In this document: positions 1 to 6,188 of the stretch, piece by piece
How the letters are laid out: every line of letters starts with the position of its first letter
Numbering within the stretch: position 1 is the first letter of the stretch
NCBI GenBank assembly: GCA_003641425.1
Contig: QNAH01000175.1
Location: 1 to 6,188 of the forward strand
Direction of reading: 5' to 3'
Source of the DNA: Candidatus Zixiibacteriota bacterium
GTDB taxonomy: Bacteria; Zixibacteria; MSB-5A5; GN15; PGXB01
Length of the DNA stretch: 6,188 nucleotides
Notes under the pieces: model-generated
The model's input: the letters and a program-made list of their open reading frames with translations, nothing else
Databases searched by the model: none
What the model was told of the DNA's origin: nothing
Made by a program: the position numbers and the translations under genes

Positions 1-3000
1 CATTTGTCGATAACAGCGATGGAACCGGTGTTTTTGACTGGACCCCGGATTTTACCGAGTCCGGAGTGTACCCGGTTACATTCTATGCCACCGATAATAT
101 CGACACCGTTTCCGAACTGGTCGATATAACGGTCAATGATGTGGGTAATCAGGCGCCGGTTCTTGATCCGATCGGTCCGCAGGTGGCAACTGAGGGCGTT
201 AGTCTGATATTGATTATCACCGCTTCTGATCCCGATGGTACAATCCCGGGTTTATTCGCCGAATCACTGCCGGCCAATGCCAGCTTTGTCGACAGCGCCA
301 ATGGGGTCGGCCTGTTTACGTTCGATCCCGACTTTACCCAGGCCGGTATCTATAATGTGACATTTTATGCCTCTGACGGGGCTATTGCCGATACGGAGAT
401 AGTCGAAATCAGTGTCAGCGAATCGGGCAATCAGCCTCCGATTATAGCGGCTGTTGCCGATACTGCGATTTTTGAGGGTGATTCGCTGGTGATGGTGGTC
501 ACGGCCAATGATCCCGACGGTGCCGGTGTTTTGCTGACAGCCAATACTACTCTTTCAACATATAATTTTGTCGACAGCGGCAACGGTGTCGGTGTATTCA
601 GCTATTATGCATCGTATTTCGATGCCGGTCAGGATTCCATTTGGTTTACCGCTTTTGATTTTGAGACTCCTCCGGCAGTTGCCAGCACGGCGCTTGAATT
701 GACGATCACCGATGTCAACCAGCCTCCGGTGATCAATCCAATCGGACCCTTTGGAGTCGCTGTGGATGAGACTCTTGAGTTTACCATCGTTGCCACCGAT
801 TCAACCGATCCGATAACCGCCCACCGCTTATTCCTGACGGCAGTAGGCGGGCCGGTGAATTCCAGTTTTGTCGATAATGGCGACAATACCGGGACCTTTA
901 CCTTCACACCCGATTCGACTCAGGCGGGCGTCTATTCGGTGACCTTTATTGCCACGGATCAGGGAATACCACAGCAGGCTTACAGTATACCTGTTGATAT
1001 CACGGTGGTTCTCGAGAACCGGCCTCCGGTGATCGATGCTGGTGATGCTTTCACTGTTTGGGAAGGCGCATCGCTGGATATTCCGGTAAGTGCAACTGAT
1101 CCCGATGGCGGTTTTCCGCAGTTGCGCGTTACAAAATCTCCTGATAATACAACATTTGTCGATAACGGCGATGGTACCGGCTTAATAACATTTGTTCCTG
1201 ATTACACTCAGTCCGGACTATATGCAATAGTCGTCGAGGCTTATGACGGCATTTCGGTGACCAAGAAGAACATCCTGGTTCAGGTCTATGAGGCGGGTAA
1301 TCAGGAGCCGGTTATCGATCCGATCCCGGCCCGGAATGTTACCGAGGGTGACACGGCCACGATCGAATTCAGCGCCATTGATCCTGATGGTAATATCCCC
1401 ACCCTGACAGTTGATTCATTACCCGATTTTGCCTCGTTTACCGATAATGGTGACGGCACCGGAAGTATATTTATCGATCCTGATTTTATTCATTCCGGAA
1501 CTTACAATATTTATATTCTTGCCAGTGACGGCGAACTTGTTGATACTACGATATTTGTGTTGACTATTGACGATGCCGGGCCACAGCCGCCGATTCTTGA
1601 GCCGGTTGCCGATATTTCGGGTGTCGAGGAGTCGGTTATTGCATTTACGGTGCATAGTTCCGATGCCGATCAGGAACCTCCCGTTCTGACGGCTGAGAAT
1701 ATGCCGTCGGGAGCGACTTTTACCGACAATAATGATTTTACCGGAAGTTTCAACTGGGTGACTACATTCGCCGATTCCGGGACCTATGTGGTTAAAATTG
1801 TAGCGACCGACTTCACCGATCCCGGTATTCAGGATTCGATATTTGTTAATATTTATGTAAGCGACAAAAATCAGCCGCCCCTGATAGCCCTGAATCCCAG
1901 CACCACATCGTATACGATATTTGAGGGCGACAATATAGCCATCACTGTCCTCACTCAGGATTGGGATGGTACCACCGCAATAACCGGCGTCGATTCAGCG
2001 ACATACCAATTTGTGGAAAATATGACCTTTATGGATAATGGAGATGGGACCGGGTCATTCACGTTTACGCCTGATTTCACGCAAGGTAATGACCCGCTCT
2101 TCCCGGAAAGAACCTTCAATACATATTATGTCCAATTTGTTGCGATAGACGGGGCCTATGATACAGATACCGCCTATGCCGATCCTGTACAGATTGTTGT
2201 TTATGATAAAAACCAGCCGCCCGTGCTTCAGGTATTGTATCAGGGTTCGACGCTTACCGGCGACACTCTTGACTTCTCCGTTAATGAAGGGGAAACGCTT
2301 GAATTTGATGTTCTTGCGACCGATCCGGACGGCGTGTTACCGGCTGTAAGCGCAGAAAATCTGCCCCTCAATTCATACTTCTCGGGTATTTTTGTCTATC
2401 GCAAGACATTCGGTTTCTCACCAGATTTCACTCAGGCTGGTGTTTATGAAGTCCTATTTATTGGAGATGACGCCGAGGATAAGGATACACTGGTAGCGAA
2501 TATTACCGTTATTGAAGCCGGTAATCAGGCTCCGCTCTTTACGACTACGCCCTCGGATACGGTGGTCGCTGTAGTTGATTATGAGCATGTGGATCTTTTG
2601 ACCGGATTCGATCCCGAGGGCGGGGTATGCAGCATAACGGTGGATACGGTATTGCCATATGCAACATTTGTCGATTCGGGAAATGGATCAGCTACCTACA
2701 CGTTCGTGCCCAATATTTCTCAGGACGGTGAGTATTATCCTGTGACATTTACAATTACCGATCTTCTTGGGGCCTCAAGTACAATTACGACCACATACCG
2801 GGTGATTCAGACAATGAGGGGTGATGCCAACACCGATAATCAGCTTAATCTCCTGGATGTCGTATTTGTCATTAATTACCTGTATAAAGGCGGAAGCTCG
2901 CCGGCCTCGTCCGATGCGGCCGATGCCAACTATGACGGCGGCATTAATCTGATGGATGCCACCTACCTGGTCAATTACTTCTATAAATCGGGCCCCCCGC

Positions 3001-3011
3001 CGCCGCAATGA
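1..3011 (+). CDS. Giant secreted Ig/cadherin-like repeat protein with C-terminal dockerin (5'-truncated)
   Basis: The frame is open from the first full codon at base 3 to a TGA at 3009-3011, giving 1002 visible residues. The true start and any signal peptide lie upstream; the GTG at 66 is internal to a repeat, not a start. The visible protein holds the end of one repeat, nine full tandem repeats (residues 49-937) and a type I-like dockerin (938-997). Most repeats carry N-Q-P-P-V at the start, an acidic DPDG turn, the hairpin FVDNGDGTG, then TPDFTQAGVY and an ATDG strand. This is the style of He_PIG/cadherin-like Ig folds in bacterial surface proteins. I count only 18 Lys plus Arg and a single Cys, so the protein is strongly acidic and probably calcium-stabilised. 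By family knowledge such proteins are extracellular adhesins or scaffolds. A catalytic domain could lie in the missing N-terminal part. The coding call is very safe; the function is inferred. Confidence 0.96.
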   Translation, partial: FVDNSDGTGVFDWTPDFTESGVYPVTFYATDNIDTVSELVDITVNDVGNQAPVLDPIGPQVATEGVSLILIITASDPDGTIPGLFAESLPANASFVDSANGVGLFTFDPDFTQAGIYNVTFYASDGAIADTEIVEISVSESGNQPPIIAAVADTAIFEGDSLVMVVTANDPDGAGVLLTANTTLSTYNFVDSGNGVGVFSYYASYFDAGQDSIWFTAFDFETPPAVASTALELTITDVNQPPVINPIGPFGVAVDETLEFTIVATDSTDPITAHRLFLTAVGGPVNSSFVDNGDNTGTFTFTPDSTQAGVYSVTFIATDQGIPQQAYSIPVDITVVLENRPPVIDAGDAFTVWEGASLDIPVSATDPDGGFPQLRVTKSPDNTTFVDNGDGTGLITFVPDYTQSGLYAIVVEAYDGISVTKKNILVQVYEAGNQEPVIDPIPARNVTEGDTATIEFSAIDPDGNIPTLTVDSLPDFASFTDNGDGTGSIFIDPDFIHSGTYNIYILASDGELVDTTIFVLTIDDAGPQPPILEPVADISGVEESVIAFTVHSSDADQEPPVLTAENMPSGATFTDNNDFTGSFNWVTTFADSGTYVVKIVATDFTDPGIQDSIFVNIYVSDKNQPPLIALNPSTTSYTIFEGDNIAITVLTQDWDGTTAITGVDSATYQFVENMTFMDNGDGTGSFTFTPDFTQGNDPLFPERTFNTYYVQFVAIDGAYDTDTAYADPVQIVVYDKNQPPVLQVLYQGSTLTGDTLDFSVNEGETLEFDVLATDPDGVLPAVSAENLPLNSYFSGIFVYRKTFGFSPDFTQAGVYEVLFIGDDAEDKDTLVANITVIEAGNQAPLFTTTPSDTVVAVVDYEHVDLLTGFDPEGGVCSITVDTVLPYATFVDSGNGSATYTFVPNISQDGEYYPVTFTITDLLGASSTITTTYRVIQTMRGDANTDNQLNLLDVVFVINYLYKGGSSPASSDAADANYDGGINLMDATYLVNYFYKSGPPPPQ
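147..2813 (+). repeat. Nine tandem Ig/cadherin-like protein repeats
   Basis: Nine consecutive repeat units are encoded inside gene 1, each starting at an N-Q-[PAE]-P-type motif (N-R-P-P in the fourth, P-Q-P-P in the sixth). The units begin at bases 147, 429, 717, 1017, 1299, 1581, 1869, 2211 and 2523. Their lengths are 94, 96, 100, 94, 94, 96, 114, 104 and 97 residues. A partial unit precedes them from base 3 to 146. Units 1, 3, 4 and 5 keep the FVD/TDNGDGTG-like hairpin best. Units 2, 6, 8 and 9 have drifted there, and units 7 and 8 carry insertions. At the DNA level the repeats have mostly diverged, although bases 1-14 recur exactly at 1153-1166. This points to old duplications with selection on the protein fold rather than a recent DNA expansion. 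Confidence 0.9.
2814..2996 (+). other. Dockerin domain coding segment at the C-terminus of gene 1
   Basis: Visible residues 938-998 carry two duplicated calcium-loop plus helix units. The first has D941-x-N943-x-D945 followed by L-N-L-L-D952 and the helix VVFVINYLYKGG. The second has D974-x-N976-x-D978-G followed by I-N-L-M-D985 and the helix ATYLVNYFYKSG. This matches the dockerin pattern D-x-N-x-D-G-x-[VI]-N-x-x-D, with Asn in place of Gly in the first loop (N946). In cellulosomes dockerins bind cohesins. In FCB candidate phyla they often end unrelated secreted proteins whose partner is unknown. No cohesin is visible in the window. The protein ends with a short proline tail, PPPPQ. Confidence 0.9.
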
Positions 3012-3038
3012 GCCTGAAACCAAGAATATTGTAATATT

Positions 3039-3069
3039 GGGGCCGCCGGAATATGGCGGCCCTCTTTTT
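3039..3069 (+). terminator. Rho-independent terminator after gene 1
   Basis: A GC-rich stem pairs GGGCCGCC (3040-3047) with GGCGGCCC (3055-3062) around the 7-base loop GGAATAT. One further G-T pair (3039-3063) is possible, and TCTTTTT follows at 3063-3069. The hairpin starts 28 bases after the gene 1 stop codon. Just upstream the 6-base palindrome AATATT occurs twice (3025-3030 and 3033-3038). There is no A-run on the 5' side, so it should work only for plus-strand transcripts. It should end the gene 1 message and isolate the second gene. Confidence 0.9.
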
Positions 3070-3095
3070 GTACAAGAGTATTTTAAATTTAAGCC

Positions 3096-3124
3096 TTGAC
3101 AAATCAAAGGCTTATATTTATTTT
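3096..3124 (+). promoter_or_regulatory. Candidate sigma70-type promoter for the second gene
   Basis: A perfect TTGACA lies at 3096-3101. With a 17-base spacer it is followed by TATTTT (3119-3124), which matches four of six positions of TATAAT. A better-looking TATATT at 3113-3118 sits only 11 bases from the -35, too close for a standard promoter. The site lies 27 bases after the terminator of gene 1, a sensible place for a new transcription start. It would give gene 2 a leader of about 400 nt. A second promoter nearer the gene cannot be ruled out; the Bacteroidetes-like TAGATTTG at 3361-3368 lacks a properly spaced upstream TTG. Confidence 0.5.
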
Positions 3125-3262
3125 TATCTTGCTACAAGGGTTTTTGGAGTTAAAAACAAGTTTGACCATTGCCAAGGTTTTATTGGTATACCTTCACTTG
3201 CTGTAAACACGTTAAAGTGGTATCTATATCTTGTGCCTTTGCCTGTGCCGCACTATGTTCGG

Positions 3263-3297
3263 GGCAATCTGTTGCCAGTAAGTAATTTGTCGGACAA
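3263..3297 (+). other. Two small adjacent inverted repeats in the leader
   Basis: GGCAA (3263-3267) pairs with TTGCC (3272-3276) around the loop TCTG. TTGT (3287-3290) then pairs with ACAA (3294-3297) around CGG. This is the most GC-rich part of the leader. They could be short hairpins in the RNA, but the stems are only 5 and 4 base pairs. No known RNA family is recognised. Confidence 0.3.
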
Positions 3298-3383
3298 CAA
3301 GACGGCATTGTCATCTAAAAAAGTTTATGGTTGCTTTATCGTTGAATATACTGTTAATGTTAGATTTGTATTTTATGTGCTTT

Positions 3384-3394
3384 GGGGAGGTGAT
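3384..3394 (+). promoter_or_regulatory. Orphan Shine-Dalgarno-like sequence
   Basis: GGAGGTGAT (3386-3394) is a nine-base perfect complement of the usual 16S rRNA 3' end (ACCUCC core and flanks). No sizeable reading frame starts at the right distance after it. The nearest ATG (3393-3395) overlaps it and reads only Met-Ile before TAA at 3399-3401. It lies about 135 bases upstream of the gene 2 start, which has its own ribosome binding site. It may be chance, a ribosome standby site or the trace of a start-stop leader. Confidence 0.3.
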
Positions 3395-3401
3395 GATCTA
3401 A

Positions 3402-3415
3402 GAAAAAATTTTTTC
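3402..3415. repeat. 14-base perfect AT palindrome
   Basis: GAAAAAATTTTTTC is a perfect palindrome directly downstream of the orphan GGAGGTGAT. It consists of an A6 tract joined to a T6 tract, the kind of sequence that gives intrinsically curved DNA. It could be a protein binding site or simply AT-rich chance sequence. Confidence 0.35.
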
Positions 3416-3427
3416 ATATTTTTTGTT

Positions 3428-3440
3428 GGGATGAAATCCC
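3428..3440 (+). other. Small hairpin in the gene 2 leader
   Basis: GGGAT (3428-3432) and ATCCC (3436-3440) form a 5 base pair stem around the loop GAA. No T-run follows, so it is not a terminator. Function unknown. Confidence 0.3.
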
Positions 3441-3513
3441 GAATTTCGAAAAACAAACGATGCAAAAATGCCTTGAGGAATTTAGGGATTCAATTGGGAA
3501 TTTGTAATTCTTT

Positions 3514-3521
3514 GAAAGGAG
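3514..3521 (+). promoter_or_regulatory. Ribosome binding site of the second gene
   Basis: GAAAGGAG ends 7 bases before the ATG at 3529. Spacing and match are close to ideal, and this site fixes the start, because a signal peptide begins exactly there. A weak AT-rich stem, GAATT (3498-3502) with AATTC (3506-3510), lies just upstream. Confidence 0.9.
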
Positions 3522-3528
3522 CAAAAAC

Positions 3529-6188
3529 ATGACAAGGAATCTTTGGACGATTCTTATCCTCTCCTTGTTGATCTTTGCTTTGCTGTCTGTTGCTGCCTTC
3601 GGTATGCACCAGTCCAAAAAGCAGCTTGGTCCCAAGCTGACGCCGATTAAATCGCTCCCCAAATATAAACTTGCGGGAGCCGAACGATTTGTAGGCACTG
3701 TTCCATCAGAAGCTCCCAGTAGCAGTACCCCTCTGGGTTTTGATGAGATTCAGTCGGCTTCTCCTGGTTTGACTGTCGGTATTACGACTTACGATTATCA
3801 GTCAAATGGTCGTATGAATCGTCAGGTTGATTGGCGCGGGACGGAAATGGTCCATTTCTGCTGGATGAAATCGACCATTACGGATATGAATAATCTCGAT
3901 CGAGGTACCGCGTATGAAGCATGGGATCCGGATAACGGCGAATTTATACACGCTGGTGCCACAGGTGGTTGCGATGTCCACGCGCGGCTCGGCCCGGGTA
4001 TTAACTACTCAGGTTATGTCGGTCTGGATGTCGGGACTACCGGCAAGGTCAATATTTCGGCCCACCACGAGGAAGGTGCGGGCTGGTCTTCAACTCTTTG
4101 GTATGATTTCAACCCCGGCGGATGTTTCTTCTCACCGTACAAAAGCCGTATTCCCGATTCGTTTTATAGTTATCCGACGCTGGAACATACCGGTGATCAG
4201 GAATATATCTGGCCCAACCATGAATATCAGGTTTGGGACGGCGATACGGTAACCCACGTTATTGCCCAGCAGAGTAACACCCAGGGTTCCAGCGGTATCG
4301 CTTATTTCCGCAGAGTCGGCAGCGATACTGTCGGCGCCTGGGATTATCCTCCGATGATGCTGGATACCGTTGACGATCTGGGTGAGGTTGTTACGGCGTC
4401 CCGGGTCAGCGGAAAAGTCTGCCTGGTCTGGATTGCCAACCTCCCGGCCATCCCCGGTGATGGAGAATCAGTGACCCGCGGAAGTCAGCGGGATAACGAT
4501 TTGTATTATATGACCTCCCTCGATATGGGTGCTTCGTGGGGACCCAAGAACAATATTACCGACAGTGATTCTTCGCTTGCCGGCTGGCGCGCCCATTGTG
4601 ACGTGTCGGCATTGATCGGTACCGATGACAAACTGCATGTCATCTGGGATGCGTCCCCATACAGCCCGATTGGCGGCGGAACATTCCAGGGCTATCCGAC
4701 CTCCGGTCGTTTATGGCACTGGGATGAGGTTACTGATGAGATGCGTGTTATTAAGGACTTCTCCAGTTGGGCTCCGCCCGATGATCCCAATGATGTCTGG
4801 TGTTACGGCGGCGCCTGGAACGAAATGGCGATCGTCAAGATGCAGTTGTCCGAATGTGACGGCAAGTTCTATGCTGTTTTTGTCCAATTTAACGATTATG
4901 CCGCGGGTATTTATGACGACTGTCATAAAGATGCGGACGAGTTTGGGACTGCCTCGGGAAGCGCCAATGGTGAACTGTACATCTCGGTTTCCGATAACGG
5001 CGGTTACAACTGGGATATCGCCCGTAACCTGACCAATACCTATACTCCGCTTTGCGATTCGACCGGCCCCGTTCTTTGCGAGGCCGACCAGTGGCCGTCG
5101 ATTTCACGATTTGGTATGCAGGTTGTTGATGGCGACTTCTTCGATGCCGTTGTTGTCGATCCTTCGGGCAGTTACACCGGTGATTATTTCATCGATGTAT
5201 TGTATGTTAATGACAGGTATCCCGGCGGCGCTGTGCAGGATAAGGCTATCTGGACATACAACCCGCTGAAATGGTTCCGTGTTCCCTGTATAGACCCGGT
5301 ACCCAATCCGGTGCTTTCAGTTTCACCTCCGGAAATCGGCGATCCGACCTGGACCAAGCCGGGAACTCAGATTGATACGACCATTAGACTGGAGAATGTC
5401 GGTAATGCCGAACTTACAATTTCCAGCATTACGGTCAATTACATCAGCGGCCCCAGCGGTTGGCTAGGTATTTCCAATCCCGGTCCGATCACTGTTTCGC
5501 ACCTGTCACCCAACTACTATGAGCTCGGTGTTTATCTGAATGTCGGTGGTGCCATCACTACCGGCCCGGTCGGTGTTTCGGCAGAGCTGATCATCGATTC
5601 CGACGCTGCAGGCAAATCGCTCTTTAATTACCCGATTAACCTGATCGTCGCGGATACCGTCCAGTTCCCGGAGAAACTCGATATCAGAACCGAATGCCTC
5701 CGCATTATCTTTAATAATGCCGGTAATATCGGTAACGGCGGCAATTATCCGGACGGCGGGTATAACATGAACTTCTTCGATGATTGCGATACGACTGAAA
5801 ATGAATATGGCCAGGATGACAACAACAGTGTTTACCTGTATGACGCCAGTCCGTTTGTCCTGCGTGGAAGCGGGGATAATGCCACGTTGAATTATTACAT
5901 GTTCGATGCCGACTGGCTGACCAGAAATGGTATGCGTCCTCTGGAGGGACCCGTTGTCGATTCGGTTAGTTATGCCGACTATCAGTATGGTTACAGCGGT
6001 AAGTTCCTGACAAAGGATTCGGCAATCGCACTTGATGTTGAGTATTTTGCGCCCAAGGATCTCGGTGATTGCGAGTTTATTGTCTTGAAGGAGAGATTCT
6101 ACAACAACACCGGCGCGACCATTTCAGATGTTATTGTCGGTGATCTCTTTGACTGGGATATCCCGTCTGACTCCTCCGTTGATAACGG
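3529..6188 (+). CDS. Secreted sialidase-like (BNR/Asp-box) beta-propeller protein (3'-truncated)
   Basis: The frame runs from ATG 3529, behind a strong ribosome binding site, through 886 codons to the window edge without a stop. Residues 1-25 form a signal peptide: R3, a hydrophobic core from L5 to A23, and likely cleavage after A-F-G (23-25), so the product is exported. Residues about 75-585 look like a sialidase-type beta-propeller. Asp-box motifs S-x-[DN]-x-G-x-x-W occur at 330-337 (SLDMGASW) and 488-495 (SDNGGYNW), with a degenerate one at 179-186. Each good one follows a strand of the type DLYYMT or ELYISV. Residues about 594-710 resemble an Ig-like domain (VLSVSPPEIG, then TIRLENVGNAELTISSI). 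Residues 711-886 are an unassigned region ending in WDIPSDSSVDN. There are 14 cysteines, against one in gene 1. Sialidase catalytic residues cannot be assigned, so enzyme activity is not claimed; a binding or structural role is as likely. A C-terminal sorting domain or dockerin may lie downstream. Confidence 0.93.
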   Translation, partial: MTRNLWTILILSLLIFALLSVAAFGMHQSKKQLGPKLTPIKSLPKYKLAGAERFVGTVPSEAPSSSTPLGFDEIQSASPGLTVGITTYDYQSNGRMNRQVDWRGTEMVHFCWMKSTITDMNNLDRGTAYEAWDPDNGEFIHAGATGGCDVHARLGPGINYSGYVGLDVGTTGKVNISAHHEEGAGWSSTLWYDFNPGGCFFSPYKSRIPDSFYSYPTLEHTGDQEYIWPNHEYQVWDGDTVTHVIAQQSNTQGSSGIAYFRRVGSDTVGAWDYPPMMLDTVDDLGEVVTASRVSGKVCLVWIANLPAIPGDGESVTRGSQRDNDLYYMTSLDMGASWGPKNNITDSDSSLAGWRAHCDVSALIGTDDKLHVIWDASPYSPIGGGTFQGYPTSGRLWHWDEVTDEMRVIKDFSSWAPPDDPNDVWCYGGAWNEMAIVKMQLSECDGKFYAVFVQFNDYAAGIYDDCHKDADEFGTASGSANGELYISVSDNGGYNWDIARNLTNTYTPLCDSTGPVLCEADQWPSISRFGMQVVDGDFFDAVVVDPSGSYTGDYFIDVLYVNDRYPGGAVQDKAIWTYNPLKWFRVPCIDPVPNPVLSVSPPEIGDPTWTKPGTQIDTTIRLENVGNAELTISSITVNYISGPSGWLGISNPGPITVSHLSPNYYELGVYLNVGGAITTGPVGVSAELIIDSDAAGKSLFNYPINLIVADTVQFPEKLDIRTECLRIIFNNAGNIGNGGNYPDGGYNMNFFDDCDTTENEYGQDDNNSVYLYDASPFVLRGSGDNATLNYYMFDADWLTRNGMRPLEGPVVDSVSYADYQYGYSGKFLTKDSAIALDVEYFAPKDLGDCEFIVLKERFYNNTGATISDVIVGDLFDWDIPSDSSVDN

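Larger units (their letters stand above)
3012..3528. other. AT-rich intergenic region, no convincing gene
   Basis: This 517-base gap separates the two secreted-protein genes. From 3061 to 3528 it is about 34% GC by hand count. It holds the gene 1 terminator, a candidate promoter, several small inverted repeats and the ribosome binding site of gene 2. The frame that could start at ATG 3053 stays open for 159 codons to a TGA at 3530-3532. Its start lies inside the terminator hairpin, it has no good ribosome binding site, its GC by codon position is nearly flat (about 38, 33 and 33%), and the product resembles no family I know. I therefore do not call it a gene here. I see no tRNA, known riboswitch class or mobile element. 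Confidence 0.75.

Noticed and set aside
66..68. GTG as a possible start of gene 1
   Set aside because: The same frame continues upstream to base 3 with perfect repeat sequence (FVDNSDGTG), so this codon is an internal Val.
1..2813. Possible CRISPR or recent DNA tandem array, from the regular spacing of related sequence
   Set aside because: The period is about 282-340 bases, the frame is preserved, and similarity is at protein level. These are repeated protein domains.
2775..3107. Minus-strand frame of 110 codons across the end of gene 1 and the terminator
   Set aside because: It is a shadow of the dockerin coding sequence and runs through the terminator hairpin. It has no ribosome binding site and no recognisable product.
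3361..3368. TAGATTTG as a Bacteroidetes-type -7 promoter element (TAnnTTTG)
   Set aside because: No TTG lies at the required 19-21 base distance upstream. The nearest leave about 16 or 27 bases, and the host may not use this promoter type.
3414..3698. Minus-strand frame of 94 codons over the start of gene 2
   Set aside because: It overlaps the signal peptide coding region and ribosome binding site of gene 2, and its product shows no family features.
3653..4180. RIP tripeptide in the propeller protein (within KSRIPDSF), reminiscent of the sialidase FRIP motif
   Set aside because: The residue before it is Ser, not Phe or Tyr. The context after it (DSFYSYP) does not match the usual FRIP strand, and it lies about 200 residues into the protein. 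Treated as coincidence.
3914..5107. Several frames of 70-135 codons on both strands inside gene 2
   Set aside because: All are alternate-frame readings of the propeller coding sequence. The main frame is continuous from 3529 to the window end and carries the signal peptide and Asp-boxes.

Overview
The window looks like part of a bacterial chromosome coding for large secreted proteins. It holds two long plus-strand genes, each cut by a window edge, and about 520 bases of AT-rich non-coding DNA between them. Three traits suggest a member of the FCB group, with candidate phylum Zixibacteria my best guess: the C-terminal dockerin of gene 1, with its NYLYKGG and NYFYKSGPPPP endings; the tandem Ig/cadherin-like repeats that contain FVDNGDGTG; and the style of the secreted BNR-repeat protein that follows. 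The taxon is an inference from protein style. No marker gene is present.

Bases 1-3011 encode the C-terminal 1002 residues of a giant secreted protein. The N-terminus and signal peptide lie upstream. The visible part is the end of one repeat, nine full Ig/cadherin-like repeats (about 94-114 residues each) and a terminal two-loop dockerin. It is very acidic: the first Lys or Arg appears only at visible residue 275.

Bases 3012-3528 hold no convincing gene. A strong intrinsic terminator (3039-3069) follows gene 1. A plausible sigma70-type promoter (3096-3124) comes next, which would give the second gene a leader of roughly 400 nt. The leader is about 34% GC by hand count, against roughly half in the flanking genes. 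It contains several small inverted repeats, an orphan Shine-Dalgarno-like GGAGGTGAT, and one reading frame open across the whole interval that meets the second gene in an ATGA overlap.

Bases 3529-6188 begin a second secreted protein, still open after 886 codons. It has a clear ribosome binding site, a signal peptide, a sialidase-like (BNR/Asp-box) beta-propeller region, an Ig-like domain and an unassigned C-terminal region that runs off the window. The terminator and promoter suggest the two genes are separate transcription units. Both products should act outside the cytoplasm, gene 1 as a probable adhesive or structural filament and gene 2 as a surface or secreted propeller protein of unknown ligand. 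Nothing in the window shows that they work together. No tRNA, rRNA, CRISPR array, insertion sequence or integrase was seen.
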